This document shows positions 33,228 through 44,908 of a DNA stretch of 64,000 nt, one piece after another. Position 1 is the first letter of the stretch. The number at the start of each line of letters is the position of its first letter. The notes beneath the pieces were generated by a model. That model made no database searches and was not told where the DNA came from. It was given only the letters and a program-made list of their open reading frames with translations. Origin of the DNA: Dichetophora obliterata (Eukaryota; Arthropoda; Insecta; Diptera; Sciomyzidae). The stretch covers positions 172,833,827 to 172,897,826 of the forward strand of contig OY986435.1 of the NCBI GenBank assembly GCA_963920525.1. The letters are read 5' to 3'. The translations under genes were made by a program, and so were the position numbers.

Positions 33228-34650
33228 CAATTTTTATTGGCTACGTTGTTGTGGTAAATAGTACTTTTATAACATACAGCACGTTATCAGTAGCTGTAAA
33301 AACTTAAAATAGGTAATGAGTCAAGAATAAATGTTTTACATTGTCTTTAAAGGTTAAATTTTGCATAAATAGTTTGTTTCTTAAATCTTTTGTTTGCCTT
33401 AACATAAGAGCAGCTTTAATGGTGTAGGCTTTGATGATTGCACAAAACTCTTATTAGTGCAAATTTTTAATATACATTAATTTTGGGTAGTGATTATTTT
33501 TTTTAGTCAGTATTATAAACATATACCTATGACGAAGCAATAACAGCTTAAGTCTGATTTCAAAGTTTTGAGAAATCTTGCTTTAAAGTTTTCAATCGTC
33601 ATATTAGTTATTTGAAAGGGACTTGTGTTTTGTTGTCTTAGGCTGTTTTTGGCTTAGGTCATTCTAGATGCTTCAGATTTTGTAGGTTTCTGCTTTAATA
33701 ACTTAACTGCTTTAATTACGTTATTGACTGGAGTGTTATCGCATAGCTAATACTATGATTTAAGTGAATGTTAATCGATTTTCATAAAAAATTGCTTAAA
33801 ATAGTTTTTATTATTCCGTAACAACCCCCTTTTATAAATATTTAGCTTAACAATAAACAAACCTAGCTTTATTTCATACATGCACAAGCGTGTTTTGTAC
33901 AAAAGCCATTAATTTACATTTGATGAGGTCAAAGCGCACAAACATGAATGCTTCGCGAAAATATTATATTGTATATTAATTTTCACATGTTTTAATTCAA
34001 ACATTTGTGTTTGGGAAAATACTTACTTATGATTTGAAATATCTGTTAAGTATGGAATATGGACCCATAATATTAATCATATCCATTCTGCGGTTTGTAG
34101 CTTGTTTCGTGCCTTGCTTTCTTTAAACCAAGCTCATATAAGTGTTTATAAGTTCGTAAAGTTATTAAAGAAATTATGTTCTCAGAAAATAAGAAAATAT
34201 TTAAATAAGATGACCTTTTTTTAAGTTACTCGCTTTAGTTATGATTATTCAACTTCTTGTAAGTAAAAACGAAATTGTGTTGAAATTTAAATTGAGTTTT
34301 ATATCTTGTCTTTATTATAAGCTATTCCCAAAATAACAATTTACAGATTAAATTAATCTAAAGTAATTTTCTACAAAAACTGACCAGATTCTTATTAAAA
34401 AAATTTCATTTTAGTGACATTTTTGCTTAAGTTAAAAAAAATTACAAAGTTAATAAAAACAATAGAATGAATGTTGAAAAAAAGACCCATTTATTGTGTT
34501 CTTTTACAGTTATGAATAAATTTTTGACAGTAAAAAATAAATTACATGAGCTGAAAAATCATCTTTAACCTCACAGTGAAAAAACGATTTATTTAGTATA
34601 ATAAAATCATTTAATTCTTCGACATAATCTCCATCTAAAGCAGTTATTTA
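33228..34650. other. No gene seen: AT-rich intron
   Basis: No repeats with clear ends, no coding signature. Confidence 0.45.
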
Positions 34651-34870
34651 TTAGAAATGTTCTTCAACATTTCGATGTCTTTCTTGTAGTGGTTGGCGTC
34701 AAGTCTATCAAAATAGACATTTTTTTCAACTTAACTTCCTCATTTGAGATAAATCTTTTATTCAGCAAGCCATGCTTTCAATCTGGGAAACAGAAAATCG
34801 ACGCTGGTGCTCAGGTCTGGAGAATACGGTGGGTAAAGGGTCACCAATTCATTGTGCGATTCCTTCAATT
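34651..34870 (-). pseudogene. Mariner transposase C-terminal fragment
   Basis: On the minus strand the frame reads TLYPPYSPDLSTSVDFLFPRLKAWL, then after a stop and a small frame change VYFDRLDANHYKKDIEMLKN. This matches the end of mauritiana-type mariner transposases, where YSPDLAP holds the third catalytic Asp and is followed by the FLFPxLKxWL and YYKKGIEKL segments. No terminal repeat was found next to it; the copy is decayed. It differs in type from the mariner-like elements at 9886 and 63497. Confidence 0.72.
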
Positions 34871-36526
34871 GCACAGCCGATTGCAAAGAGTTAAAAAACA
34901 CCACTTAAAATCAAGACGATTATTTTATTGAGCTATTTAATTAGGTTTTCATCTTAATAATACCAAATAAGAAGAAGTTTTCATGGAGCAATCTTTAAAA
35001 TTTTATAGAAAACATCTTATTAAAACTGCTCAAACATTGCTTAACACGATTTGTTATTGAATGAATGAAATAATGTCAAATCGTTTCAACACTCATGTTA
35101 TCTCACTCACTAATCTCACTAAAGTTTAAGAAGAAACAGCTTAGACAGCTTTGCCCCGAAAGGTTTCCCACGAAAGCTCATTTTGCTTTTACATGGAATA
35201 TCGATTCTTTTTGCAAGGAAAATAAAAAGAGCTATGGTGGGAAAAGTTGTCGGAGCAAAGCTGTCGCTCATGGCTATAGAGACAAGTTTTAAGCCTTCAT
35301 CTTTTTGGAGGCTTAGTTTTAGGTTTAAATTAAAGAATCAAGAAGGTTTTGCTCAAAAATATTTGTACAGTTTTGTACAATTCATTTTTAAACAGTCAAA
35401 AACGAGCATATTTGTACTTTTTAATAAAAAATTCATATCTCTGTAACTAACTAATATTAAGAAAAAATGCTCCAGGCAATTTTGCTAGATACAGGTCTTT
35501 CAAAAAAACTTGCCCGAATTTAGTTCCGTTCCAAAAACCATAAGAATTTCGCCACCTTAAAAGTTACCTTTTTTAGGTAAATTTTTTTTAAAAAGTTTAA
35601 GTGTTTATAGAAAAAAACATTGCCTTAAGAGCAAATAATAACCCTAGAAGGTCTTATGAATCATGTGCTACTTATAAAAAAATAAAAAAGATTTTATTCA
35701 AAAATATTAAAACAGTTTGTAGCAATAAAATTACATAAATATATTACTGAAAATTCTTTTAGCAACAAAAACACATTATTTTTTTATTTACAATTTTTTT
35801 TTTATTAAAAGGAATTGAAAATATGAAAAAATACTTAATTTTCAACAAAAATATGCTCATTTTTTACTTACATAAAATCACAAAAAAGTTAATTATCGTG
35901 ACGATTTCGTCCACTTGCCAAATTTGACAGAACACTGCGGACAAACGGCTTGAGAGAAACTGATGCGGCTTGACAGCTGTTCATTACAAGGCTTAAAGTT
36001 TCCGCGTCGCGCTCTAAGTGCATGTCTGAGATACAGCTACACAGCAAAAAGTTGGCGGACGTTATTGTCATAGTGGACACACGGAGGGTTAACAGTCATG
36101 TCATCTCACTAAAGTCTAAGGAGAAACCACTTAAAACTAAGAAGCAAGTCTAATCCTTATTTGTATGTACACATGTATACAGTTGTAATCGTGGTCGTGG
36201 TTCTGAAGTACCTACATTCCATGAACCAAAAAGAGAAGATCACGCAAAGAGCAGTGCGAGAAAAAAGTATTTTTTCGTGCAACGTCATCGGTCTCAAGCA
36301 AGCTATGAAACTGTCAACTTGCATACGTTTTGCATGCAAAACATGTGAAAACTTTGATAAAAGTGAAAAATTATAAAAGTAATAAGTTAATTAATTCCCG
36401 AAAAAAGTGTTTGAATACTTTGTTTGTTTATACATATTTCCATGCAGTAACTAAATGCAAAGAATGCTGTAAAAAGAAAAACTGCAAATAAATAGAATAC
36501 AAACTTGGATGTTCACTTTGTTTTTA
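34871..36526. other. No gene; weak repeats
   Basis: AT-rich. A ~45-bp phrase around CTCACTAAAGT (about 35110-35140) recurs at about 36108-36135 in the same orientation. Between them an AACCCTAGAAGG at 35640 faces a CGGAGGGTTAA ending at 36092, which might be decayed piggyBac-type ends. The minus ORF 35889-36080 has no recognisable domain. Confidence 0.4.
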
Positions 36527-37476
36527 TTATTGAACTGTTTTGTTAAATTTTCTTTTCCTCTGCATCGAATTGTTAACGATTTCTTTATTTAATAATTTTA
36601 TTTTAAAAAATATTCGTGCGCGGAAAAACAATTTTTTTATTTTGTTGTCACACATAACATGCTCTGCACTTGTAATGTGCGTCTGCAAATAATTTTTGCT
36701 TATTAGCAGCCCGTCGCCATTTACGTCGTTGAACACTTTTTCCAACGCCCTCATATGCGCCATGAGCTCTTCCGTTGGCTTGGACAACCGCCTTCGCTTC
36801 AATGATCTACCCAACTAAGTGATGCTGCCGCTTCTTCTTCCAGCCTTATGTTCGGAACGTCTTTGTGCAATTTGTGGCAGATGTATCACGCGAGGTTTTC
36901 CAAACCGCTGTTCACTCCAAGAAAAAGATTAAAAATATTGAATTCATAAAATTGTTAAATTTTACTTACACTTGCGAATCTAGCTGCCTTATTTCGCTTG
37001 AAGTAACTGCTCTGAAGAGCGGTTAGAAATAGAAGCGTCCCTGTGTTCTCTTTCTATTTCCTCTAAAGGAAAAACTTCTTCTTCGCACCGCTGCACTTTC
37101 TCCATGACCAACGACTCCTGAAGCAGAGCACTAACGATTTTTTTGTTTTCGCGCTTTAAAATTCGCTGACATCGTTCTGCATTTTCTGGCTGCACCTCCT
37201 TGGTCATAACTGTTGGGACAGCGTCCGGCTTTAAGCGCATAGCTTTGCCAAAACCTATCGTAACATTTTTTACAAAAATATTTGCGTGGAAATGTAGAAG
37301 AACTTACCCATTTCAACTTGGAGCCTTCTTTCTAAGTCTTCATTCATAAAATGATCTCCACAGATTCTTGACGTTGCAGTGGCATTTTGCCGACAAAAAT
37401 CTCCCATTGCTTACAAGCAATTTTTTCCTTGGGGAAACGGTAGGCAATTAATGCATGTCGCTACAGCACACTTCAT
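36527..37476 (-). pseudogene. THAP-domain gene relic
   Basis: The minus strand opens with ATG at 37474-37476 and MKCAVATC, the start of a C2CH THAP zinc finger (Cx4C). In the next frame comes KQWEIFVGK (the THAP tryptophan), and back in the first frame SRICGDHF (Cx2H). A good intron (GTAAGT ... ATAG, about 37258-37312) separates this from KAMRLKPDAVPTV, the THAP AVPTI box, followed by a helical, Glu-rich part. Further frames at 36814-36527 read RRRLSKPTEELMAH and may be a later exon. Two compensating 1-nt shifts and an in-frame TAA break the finger. THAP proteins bind DNA; the family includes P-element-derived genes. Whether it was a host gene or a transposon gene is unclear. Confidence 0.6.
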
Positions 37477-39553
37477 TTTAATATAAAAACACATTATAAT
37501 TATATGATAATTCTTTAAAATTTTAACAAATAACATTCAACATCCAATCACTAAGCGTAAACAAAAGATTTTGTGACCGATGACGTCAGCCCTATCAGCT
37601 GTTTTTGTTTACAATATGGCGGCTCTTTTCTTTGCATGATCTTTATTTCTTGGTTCATGCCTACATTCAGAAAAATAGGAATTATAATGAAGTTTTCTGT
37701 AGAAATAACAAAATAAAAAGTAACAAAAAGCTAATTCAGAGCTTGTTTTGGACGAAACTGAGACGGCACTTCTGGGTTCAAATTATTTTTGTCCTCCATT
37801 TGAAGTTCACAAATTTTACACCTGAAACGACAAAATGTAAACATTTACGTTGTTCAACGTCTTAACTTAGTCGTCACAGTTTGAGTTTTTTCTTTCAATA
37901 ACAAAGTTTTGTTTTAACCTTTTGTAAATAGCACACAGAAGAACTGAAAATAAAAAAACAAGTTTGTGTCTTAAGTCGTTTGTTGTATTTAATTGATTGC
38001 CACCCAATTGAATTAACTAAAAAAAGAAAACAACAAATATTTTTTCATAATCATAATGCAGGGTTTGCCAAATTTTTTACTACATGCTTATGCTATAAAT
38101 ATGGCTACAAAACGCAACCAAGTTCGATTTGAGATAAAAGTCAGCAACTTAAGCAGCAATGTATGCAAAATAAATCAATAAAATTTCCGCTTACTTGCAG
38201 CAGCATAAAAAGGTGGCCACAAAAAATGCGCTACTCTGTACAGGTTTGTATAGTGACCCAGTACAAAGATATTCATTGAGCAATGCACCGAAGCGATGCA
38301 CTGCTGCACGTTTACATGGCACTTCATTTGGCCATTGTCAGTGGCTCAAATTACATTATTAAAAACATGCTAGCCATAGACTCGGGGCTAAACAGCCACT
38401 TTGTCTGTCAACGACAGCGCGACGCGCTGCAACAACTGTTGGCAAAACAAAATTTTTAAAGAATTTTAGGCGAACGAACGGCAGTTTCTTTAATTCACAG
38501 TTGCAGCAGCAACAACAACAACGACGAGCTACCACTGTAACTTATCTGCTATTTTTGAATTACTTATTTTTTATAAATACAATTTTTCGTAGCTGCAACT
38601 TGTGGAAGCGAGTTTGGCAATACTTTGAAACGTTAAACAAAAATGTAACTAAAATGCTTTAAATTAAAGTTTATAAAAGCTCTGGATGCAGCATGACCAT
38701 TAATAATCGATATCGATTATATTTAAATTATTAAATAAAATCTTTGTTAACTGTTAGCTGTAACTGTTGTCTGGTCATGTTGTGAGCAACTTAGACGAAA
38801 CAAAATCGAAAGTTGTAATGATTGTTGCAACAATGCACGCTCTAGAAAATCTGCACTTGCCATAATGGCAATAAATATCGCAACACAAATAACAACAAAA
38901 GAGAATAATAATAATATAATTTTCCTATTATTTCTTGCTTACTTTTGTTATGTCGTGAAAATCGGGCAAGTTCGTAGGAACCGGCTTCTGGCTGAACAAA
39001 TGTGCCTCTGAATGTTTAGCAACAACTAATGTTGCCAAGCCTTTTGCAACAAAGGCAAAGCATTGGCATGGCCACTACCCAATAAACATAAGAACATAGT
39101 CGAATTCGATTTGAATTGGAAATGAATACGAGGTATCGAATTCGCAATTGCGGCATCGCTTCAAATGCGTTTCGAATAATTTCCGCTAAGTCTTTTTCAT
39201 GTGAAATAATTCGAATGAAAATGATTTGAAATGCATTCGTGCTCGCTCCGAATGCACATCGCAGTCAACTTTTTAATAAGAACTTTTTTCTTCGAAAATA
39301 AGTACCTACTTTTCACAGACTTCTTAAAAATGTCAGTTAATTGAATAATTGCGGGTGGTGTGATTTGCTAGAAATTGTCATGTAACAGTGAGATTGCTAT
39401 GTGTGAGACTACATACTTTCCAATCAGCTATTCTGTAATTTAGAGTAAGCTTATATACCATAAAATATTTGAAGCCTTTTCCAAAAATGCTTTGAAAAGA
39501 CTTGTCAACGTTATGTATTTACAAGTTGTGTTGTAGTATTGTATCGAACTGGA
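37477..39553. other. Upstream of the THAP relic; otherwise intron
   Basis: A perfect TGACGTCA (CRE/ATF-type) is at 37581-37588 with a CAGCTG at 37596-37601, about 105 bp before the THAP ATG. The rest is AT-rich with CAACAA-type runs near 38500. No further gene seen. Confidence 0.45.
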
Positions 39554-40276
39554 AAAAAGTACGCTTTTTATAATAGCACTTGTGGTAAGTTCACTTGCAG
39601 TTTTATTTACAAGCGTTCTCAAAGCATTATTAGAAAATGCTTTCAGAGGTAAAATTTTCACAACTTTCACATTGTTAGTGTGATTCAACTTTTCCAAAGC
39701 ATTGAAAATTAAAATTGCAATGTAAAAAGACGTTCCATCACTAACAATTTTGATGCCACTGGCTTGTGTTCAGTGACAATTTGAATACATGGGAATGATT
39801 ATTTTCAGTCTTTTAAAATTTCATAATATTTAAAGAAAATTTTGTTAGTTACACCAATGTGCTTTAAAGAAATTTATATTAAATGGCCCAAATATTTTTA
39901 TTTATATTTACTTTTTTTAAGTGGCCATGCATTCAATGATAGTATTATTTATATGAAATTCCTATAGATTTTGATGTGATTGTCTTTCGAATGATTAATT
40001 TTATTGAGAAGATGTTAACTGCTGTTAATATTTCTCAAATTTCTAAAAAACAGGTGCTTCCAATTATTTAATATTTGTTTTTAATAATACTTTTACAACA
40101 CTTTTTCCAATTGCAAAGCAAGTATTGTAGAAAGCTTATTTACAACACCTATATCCAATTGAATAGTTAACGCTTACAATAATATTACAGTAAAGAATAT
40201 TTTTCCAAGGGTTCCCTTCTGCTTTTTCTACTATTACTTGAAAGCATTTTACAACAATTCTTACAAACTTTCTTCA

Positions 40277-40702
40277 AGCATGATGCTTATGCTTCAAAGC
40301 TTACTATAAGCTTATTCCAAGCTTGTTTGGCTGATTGGGTAGCAAGCGAGTGCGCTGTGTGTGTACGTGCGAGTATTGAGATTCGAGCAGACTAATGCTT
40401 TATTCACACTGAGAGATAAATGCACATTTACGAAATCCACATTTACGAACGGCCCTTTACTCGTTGTAGGAGTAATAGGGACAAATATATAGAGCAAATG
40501 CTCTAAATGCGCATTTAGCTCTCAGTGTGAATTTAGCATAACAAACGAGTAGGCGAGTGCGCAAATTTCTCTTTATCTCTCTCACTCTCTCTGTGTGTCT
40601 CTGTTTCTGACACGTAGAAATTTGATTAAAACGCCCAATCACCGAAACAACATTGGAATAAGCTTTAAACAAGCTTAGAACCGTAAGCATCATGCTTGGA
40701 AA
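40277..40702. repeat. Hairpin with nested MITE
   Basis: AAGCATGATGCTTATGC at 40277 and GCATCATGCTT ending near 40698 are outer inverted arms, with TTCCAAGCTTGTTTGGCTGATTGGG-like inner arms. The loop holds a second inverted pair, TTCACACTGAGAG at 40404 against CTCTCAGTGTGAATT at 40519, which looks like a ~140-bp MITE (about 40399-40538). An identical structure lies at 45608-46033 in copy 2. Confidence 0.72.
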
Positions 40703-40785
40703 AAGCTTTAGATTACTATTGGGAATAGCTTACATGTAATTTTAGAATAAACGAAAACGATCCCTTGGAAAAATATTCCTTACTA

Positions 40786-40920
40786 TAAGCTTAATCTGAG
40801 TATTTCTTTACAATTGGAAATTAGTATTTGAATAAGCTTAATCCAAGTGTTTCTTTAAAATTGGAAATTAGTATTTGAATAAGCTTCTTGTAAGTGTTTC
40901 TTTACAATTGGAAATTATTA
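40786..40920 (+). repeat. Three ~59-bp tandem repeats
   Basis: The unit contains TTTCTTTAMAATTGGAAATTA and AATAAGCTT and occurs three times, with small changes. The same array is at 46117-46251 in copy 2. Confidence 0.78.
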
Positions 40921-41213
40921 TTTCAATACGCAACTTTTAGGTATAAATATATTTACCAAACAATGCGCAGCCATCTTAAATTGACAAATAAGAATAAAAA
41001 AAGAAAATTCGCTGGTTCGAGAAGCTTTACCATCCTCATTACTCACAATCAAACTCGACTTGCCTTCAAGAAAACTTGCCTTGTTGCATTTTAAGCCAGT
41101 TGTGGTTCTTGTCCTTTAAATTCAATATTTTCTACAATAAACTCATGGATTTTTATGTTTAGTTTCCATAATTCTTAAATGTAGTAAAGAGCAAAGAAAG
41201 TGAAAAGAACCAC

Positions 41214-41286
41214 GACCGCACCTGGGCTCGAACCGGGGACGTCTGGGTTGATAGTCCAGCGCACTCTCCACTAGACTACACAGGTC
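41214..41286 (-). tRNA. tRNA-like sequence (pseudogene or SINE head)
   Basis: On the minus strand 73 nt have tRNA layout: A-box-like TAGTCTAGTGGAGAG, an anticodon arm CTGGA-CTATCAA-CCCAG whose loop would give anticodon ATC, and a perfect B-box GGTTCGAGCCC. Only four of seven acceptor pairs form and the T stem has a mismatch. It is followed by a TTCTTTTCACTTTCTTT run. The best reading is a tRNA pseudogene or the head of a tRNA-derived SINE rather than a working tRNA. Confidence 0.5.
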
Positions 41287-42962
41287 AACAGTTAACAGCA
41301 ATCGCAACTTTGAACAGTTGCAAAATTATTACCTTGGCTAACATTTTGCAAGTATGATTGGAAAACACTAACTTAAAGCAAGTCTTTCCAAGTATTATTG
41401 TACAACACTTACTTTTTATTTTTTACGCAATAATTCTATAAAGCAACTTGGAAATTTATTACCTACGTAAGTGTTTTAGAAGCGTGCTTGGAAAAGGCTT
41501 GGTTTTTGCAATGTATGTAAGCTTAATCCAATCACTATTTTTAAATGGCTGATTGGACGCATTTGTTATTCTTATTTGTGTGTTTGTTTTAAATCATACG
41601 TGAGAATCATTATTGCATTTAAGTTTGTAATGGAAACTGCAGCAAATGTGTGTAATACTGTGTAATCTGATGTTAGAACTTCAAAAAGTTTTTTGACACT
41701 AGGGTGGACCCTAAAATCGTGTTTATTTCTATTCTTTTTGTGTATGTGCTGGCAGTGTTAAGGGGTCACTGATTTCCAATTTGAAGTAAGAATTTCAAAA
41801 AAAGATTTTGCCACTAGGATGGACCTTTAAAATGTATGTTTTTAGCTTTACACAATTTGTAGATGCGCTGGTCGCTGATGTGAGAATTTCAAAAAGTTTT
41901 TTGACACTAGGGAGGACCCTAAACATGTGTTTTTTATACTTTTAAGTAAGTCCAGTTTCCAAAGAGTATGGAATTTTGTTTCTGACGGGGGTCCCCCCTG
42001 TCCACTTTCTTTTTATAAAATTTATCGGTTTTATTTTTCTTCCATTGTTTGAATTTATAACCGTTTTTATATAAAATATAAAAGTTTTTCAAGATTTTCA
42101 TATAAAAAAGTATGATCGAAAATTCCTTGGATTCAACATTCAAACGATCTGTTCTTTTTTTAATTCACTATTCTTTAACGGTTGCCTTTTTTTAAAATTT
42201 TTGTTTTAAGTGAAAACTTAATTATGCGCGTGGAGTGATTTTTTAATTATGATTCGTTAAATAGTCGTTTTTTTTAAATTAACGATTTTATTTTCTCCTG
42301 ATTATTACGATTTTTTCCTGATAACAAATTCTATAATGAACTGTTAAGGAAACTCGTTAACGAATAAATTGTCCGAGAATACTTTTATGCATATTTGGCT
42401 TATTGGGTTATGATGTTTGTCTGTGTATAAAATTTTGTGTGTAAAAAAAACATCAAATTATCGAACTTAACCGGTTTAGTTGTAGTTTATTTACTGTTCG
42501 TTGTTGTTGTTATTACTTTGATTGTTGCATACTTATGTTGATTTGCCTCTTCAAGCCTTAAAGTGCCATAATTTGCCACATGGCAGTGGCTTTGTGGTTG
42601 GTGTTAATGTAGCCGCTTAATGTAAAAGGCTAATAAGATAATGTATGTTATTAACAATTGGCTGCATTTGTTGTTTGTGTGGTTGTTTGTTTGATTGTTT
42701 GTTTGATTGTTTGTTTGTTGTTAGTTTGTTTAGTTGTTGGGTAAAGGTTTTTATGTGCTCACGTTTAATTGCACTATTTAAGCAATTGATTATTGATCTG
42801 TTGTGGTTGCTTCAGTACAGCAAATTGCTAAGATATGATATGATGCGATTTCAAGTGGCAGTTCGATATTAAAAGTACAACATTAAGAATGCAAAAAACA
42901 TATTCATATTCAAAAACATATTCAAAAACATCAAGCTCTAGCGGCAAACTCTTTACATTAAA

Positions 42963-43347
42963 TACTTACTTAGTTGGCACTACAACCGTATGTCGATCTT
43001 GGCCTCATCAAAGAACGTGCGCCAGCCATTTCTGTCCCTCGCTTGCTGGCGACATTTGAAAATTCCAAGCTTCGCCAGGTTGTCCTCTACATGGTCTTTC
43101 CAATGAAGATGCGGTCGTCCTCTTCTGCGTTGATCTGGGTACCGAATCGAATATTTTCTTCAATGGAGCATAGTCTTTCATGTGCTGAACATGTCCTAGC
43201 CCTCGAAGCTGCTCGATATTAATGCGCTTGATTATGTTGATGCCGGCATACAACTCGTACAGTTCATCATTCCACCATACTAATTGACGCAGATTAGTCC
43301 GTAGATCTTACGAAGGATCATTCTCTCGAAGGCTCCTAAAGTCTTTT
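42963..43347 (-). mobile_element. RTE relic piece A (3' end), copy 1
   Basis: This piece matches the 3' end of the full RTE at 6592-7000 on the same strand, including the TACTTACTTAG tail, a GLGHVQHMKDYAPLKK block and TLGAFERMILRKIYGLICVN. It stops abruptly after AAGTCTTTT where foreign sequence begins. Frameshifts and a deletion break the tail. Confidence 0.85.
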
Positions 43348-44693
43348 GGGGAGTTCCCTGATTTGCGGGAAATTTCATGTCAATCGGGGAATTGGAGAAA
43401 TGACTTAAATATGCGGGTAGTTTAATAATAATACATTTAATTCTTAATGATTTTTGCTGGAAATTTAACATTTTATGTAATATTTTCTGGGAATTTGATT
43501 TTATATTAAATTTTCTGATACAATGTTCTTCTTACAGCATTAAAAAAATTTAATTAACATTAGCAAAAAAATCCTTGCTGCCAAATTGATTTTTTAATAA
43601 TACACTTTTTTAATTTTTAATGCTTTTTCGTTTATAACCGTGGAAGGAATTGAAAAAATTTGACTCTTCAATTTGCATTTCAATAATATCCAAAATGTTC
43701 GAAGTTGACTTAAGAGAAGTTTCAGGCAAAATCGGTTTAAGTTAAGGTATATTTTTTTTTGATTCGCCCGGAGATATGAAATCTTCCAAAGATGCGTATA
43801 CCCGTCCTATACGCATGCACGATTTACATACTAGATCCTGCCCGGATCAGCCGGGACAGACAGAATGTACCGACGTACGTAAATATACCCTTTATTGGCA
43901 ATTAGGATTTTCTACTGAGTACATCAATTGGCTTTTCAGCGGAAATTAAAAATTGAATATATATAAAACGTGTATTTAAGTATATTTAATTCTATATAAA
44001 AAAGCAACATCGAATTAAAATAATAGTGATTATTAATTTAAGGTACTCGAAATAACAATCCTGAGTTCAAAAGCAACCCAAAACACTTTACTCATTTTAA
44101 CTGGTTTGCGGCCATTGTCCAACCCAAAGACCTACGTGGAAATGAGATAAATCTCATATCCGCCAAATCAAAATCCCAAAGTGTTAAATATGCATTTGGG
44201 CCAACGCAGGCATAAACTTGTGTGGAAAAGAGATATACTCTGGTACACCAATCCAGGTGTGAGTTAAGTCTTCAGTGATATTAGTAGAAGTTTTTTAAAA
44301 AAGTCTAAAAATAACATATAAAACTGGTATAAGCGGGATTGATTTTTAAATTTTTCTGACATATTTGTGAATAGTTGTACGTCAATAATCAAATGTAAAA
44401 AATTAGATTTTCAAAAAATTGTTTGCCTAAACCCACCATTAAAATAATTTCGAAATTGGGCCACCGACGTATTGTATCTTCAAAGTTTGAAGTCACGACT
44501 TGAAAACACATTTTCCTTTTTTATAGTTATTTTTTTTTAATTTTAAAATTCTTACATTATTAATTGTAATATTCAATTAAAAAAGTCTATAAAGAAATTT
44601 TATAAAAGTTTTTTTTTGAGAGGAATTTGATGAAAAATCGGTGAATTTTGAGAACCACTGCGGGCAAAACCATAAAATAAGTTGGCAACCCTG
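43348..44693. mobile_element. 1.35-kb unclassified insertion in the RTE relic
   Basis: RTE sequence stops at 43347 and resumes at about 44694, with about 50 bp of RTE target missing compared with the full copy. The insert begins GGGGAGTTCCCTGATTTGCG and ends GGTTGCCAACCC-like (read inward). It shares the segment 44330-44470 with 6098-6265. No inverted ends or ORF of note, so it may be an old element plus deletion. Confidence 0.65.
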
Positions 44694-44908
44694 ATAATGA
44701 GTGATTTAAAGAGCGCGAATTTCGTTCATCGAGCGAGGGCTCTGCTTCTCAATTTCCTACTGAGCCCAAAGTAACACCTGTTGGCAAGATCTATCCTTTG
44801 TTTGATCTGAATGCTGATATCGTTGGTTGAGTTAATGTTAAATCCCACAAAGACGAAATCCTTCACAACTTCGAAGAAGGTATTGTCAACTGGAACGTGG
44901 GTCAGGCA
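44694..44908 (-). mobile_element. RTE relic piece B, copy 1
   Basis: This continues the RTE relic: GCGAGGGCTCTGCTTCTCAA and CTACTGAGCC...AAAGTAACACCTGTTGGCAAGA phrases match 7087-7140 of the full RTE, and it runs to ACGTGG at 44900. The last 8 bases (GTCAGGCA) are not RTE and belong to the foldback element end, followed by the duplication junction. Confidence 0.85.

Larger units (their letters stand above)
39554..44908. repeat. 5.3-kb tandem duplication, copy 1
   Basis: This segment is repeated directly at 44909-50239, offset 5331 bp. About 14 substitutions and a 24-bp indel fall in the first ~690 bp; after about 40213 I saw no difference over roughly 4.7 kb. Contents in order: AT-rich part, hairpin MITEs (40277-40702), a 3x ~59-bp tandem repeat, a tRNA-like sequence, a GTTTGTTTGATTGTTT-type low-complexity tract, and two pieces of an RTE relic split by a 1.35-kb insertion. 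Confidence 0.96.

Noticed and set aside
39078..42407. Possible element with CCCAATAA/TTATTGGG ends
   Set aside because: An 8-bp AT-rich match 3.3 kb apart is expected by chance here, and flanks do not agree.
42645..42872. Cys/Phe-rich ORF (CLFDCLFDCLF), also at 47976
   Set aside because: It arises from a GTTTGTTTGATT low-complexity tract and is only repeated because of the tandem duplication.
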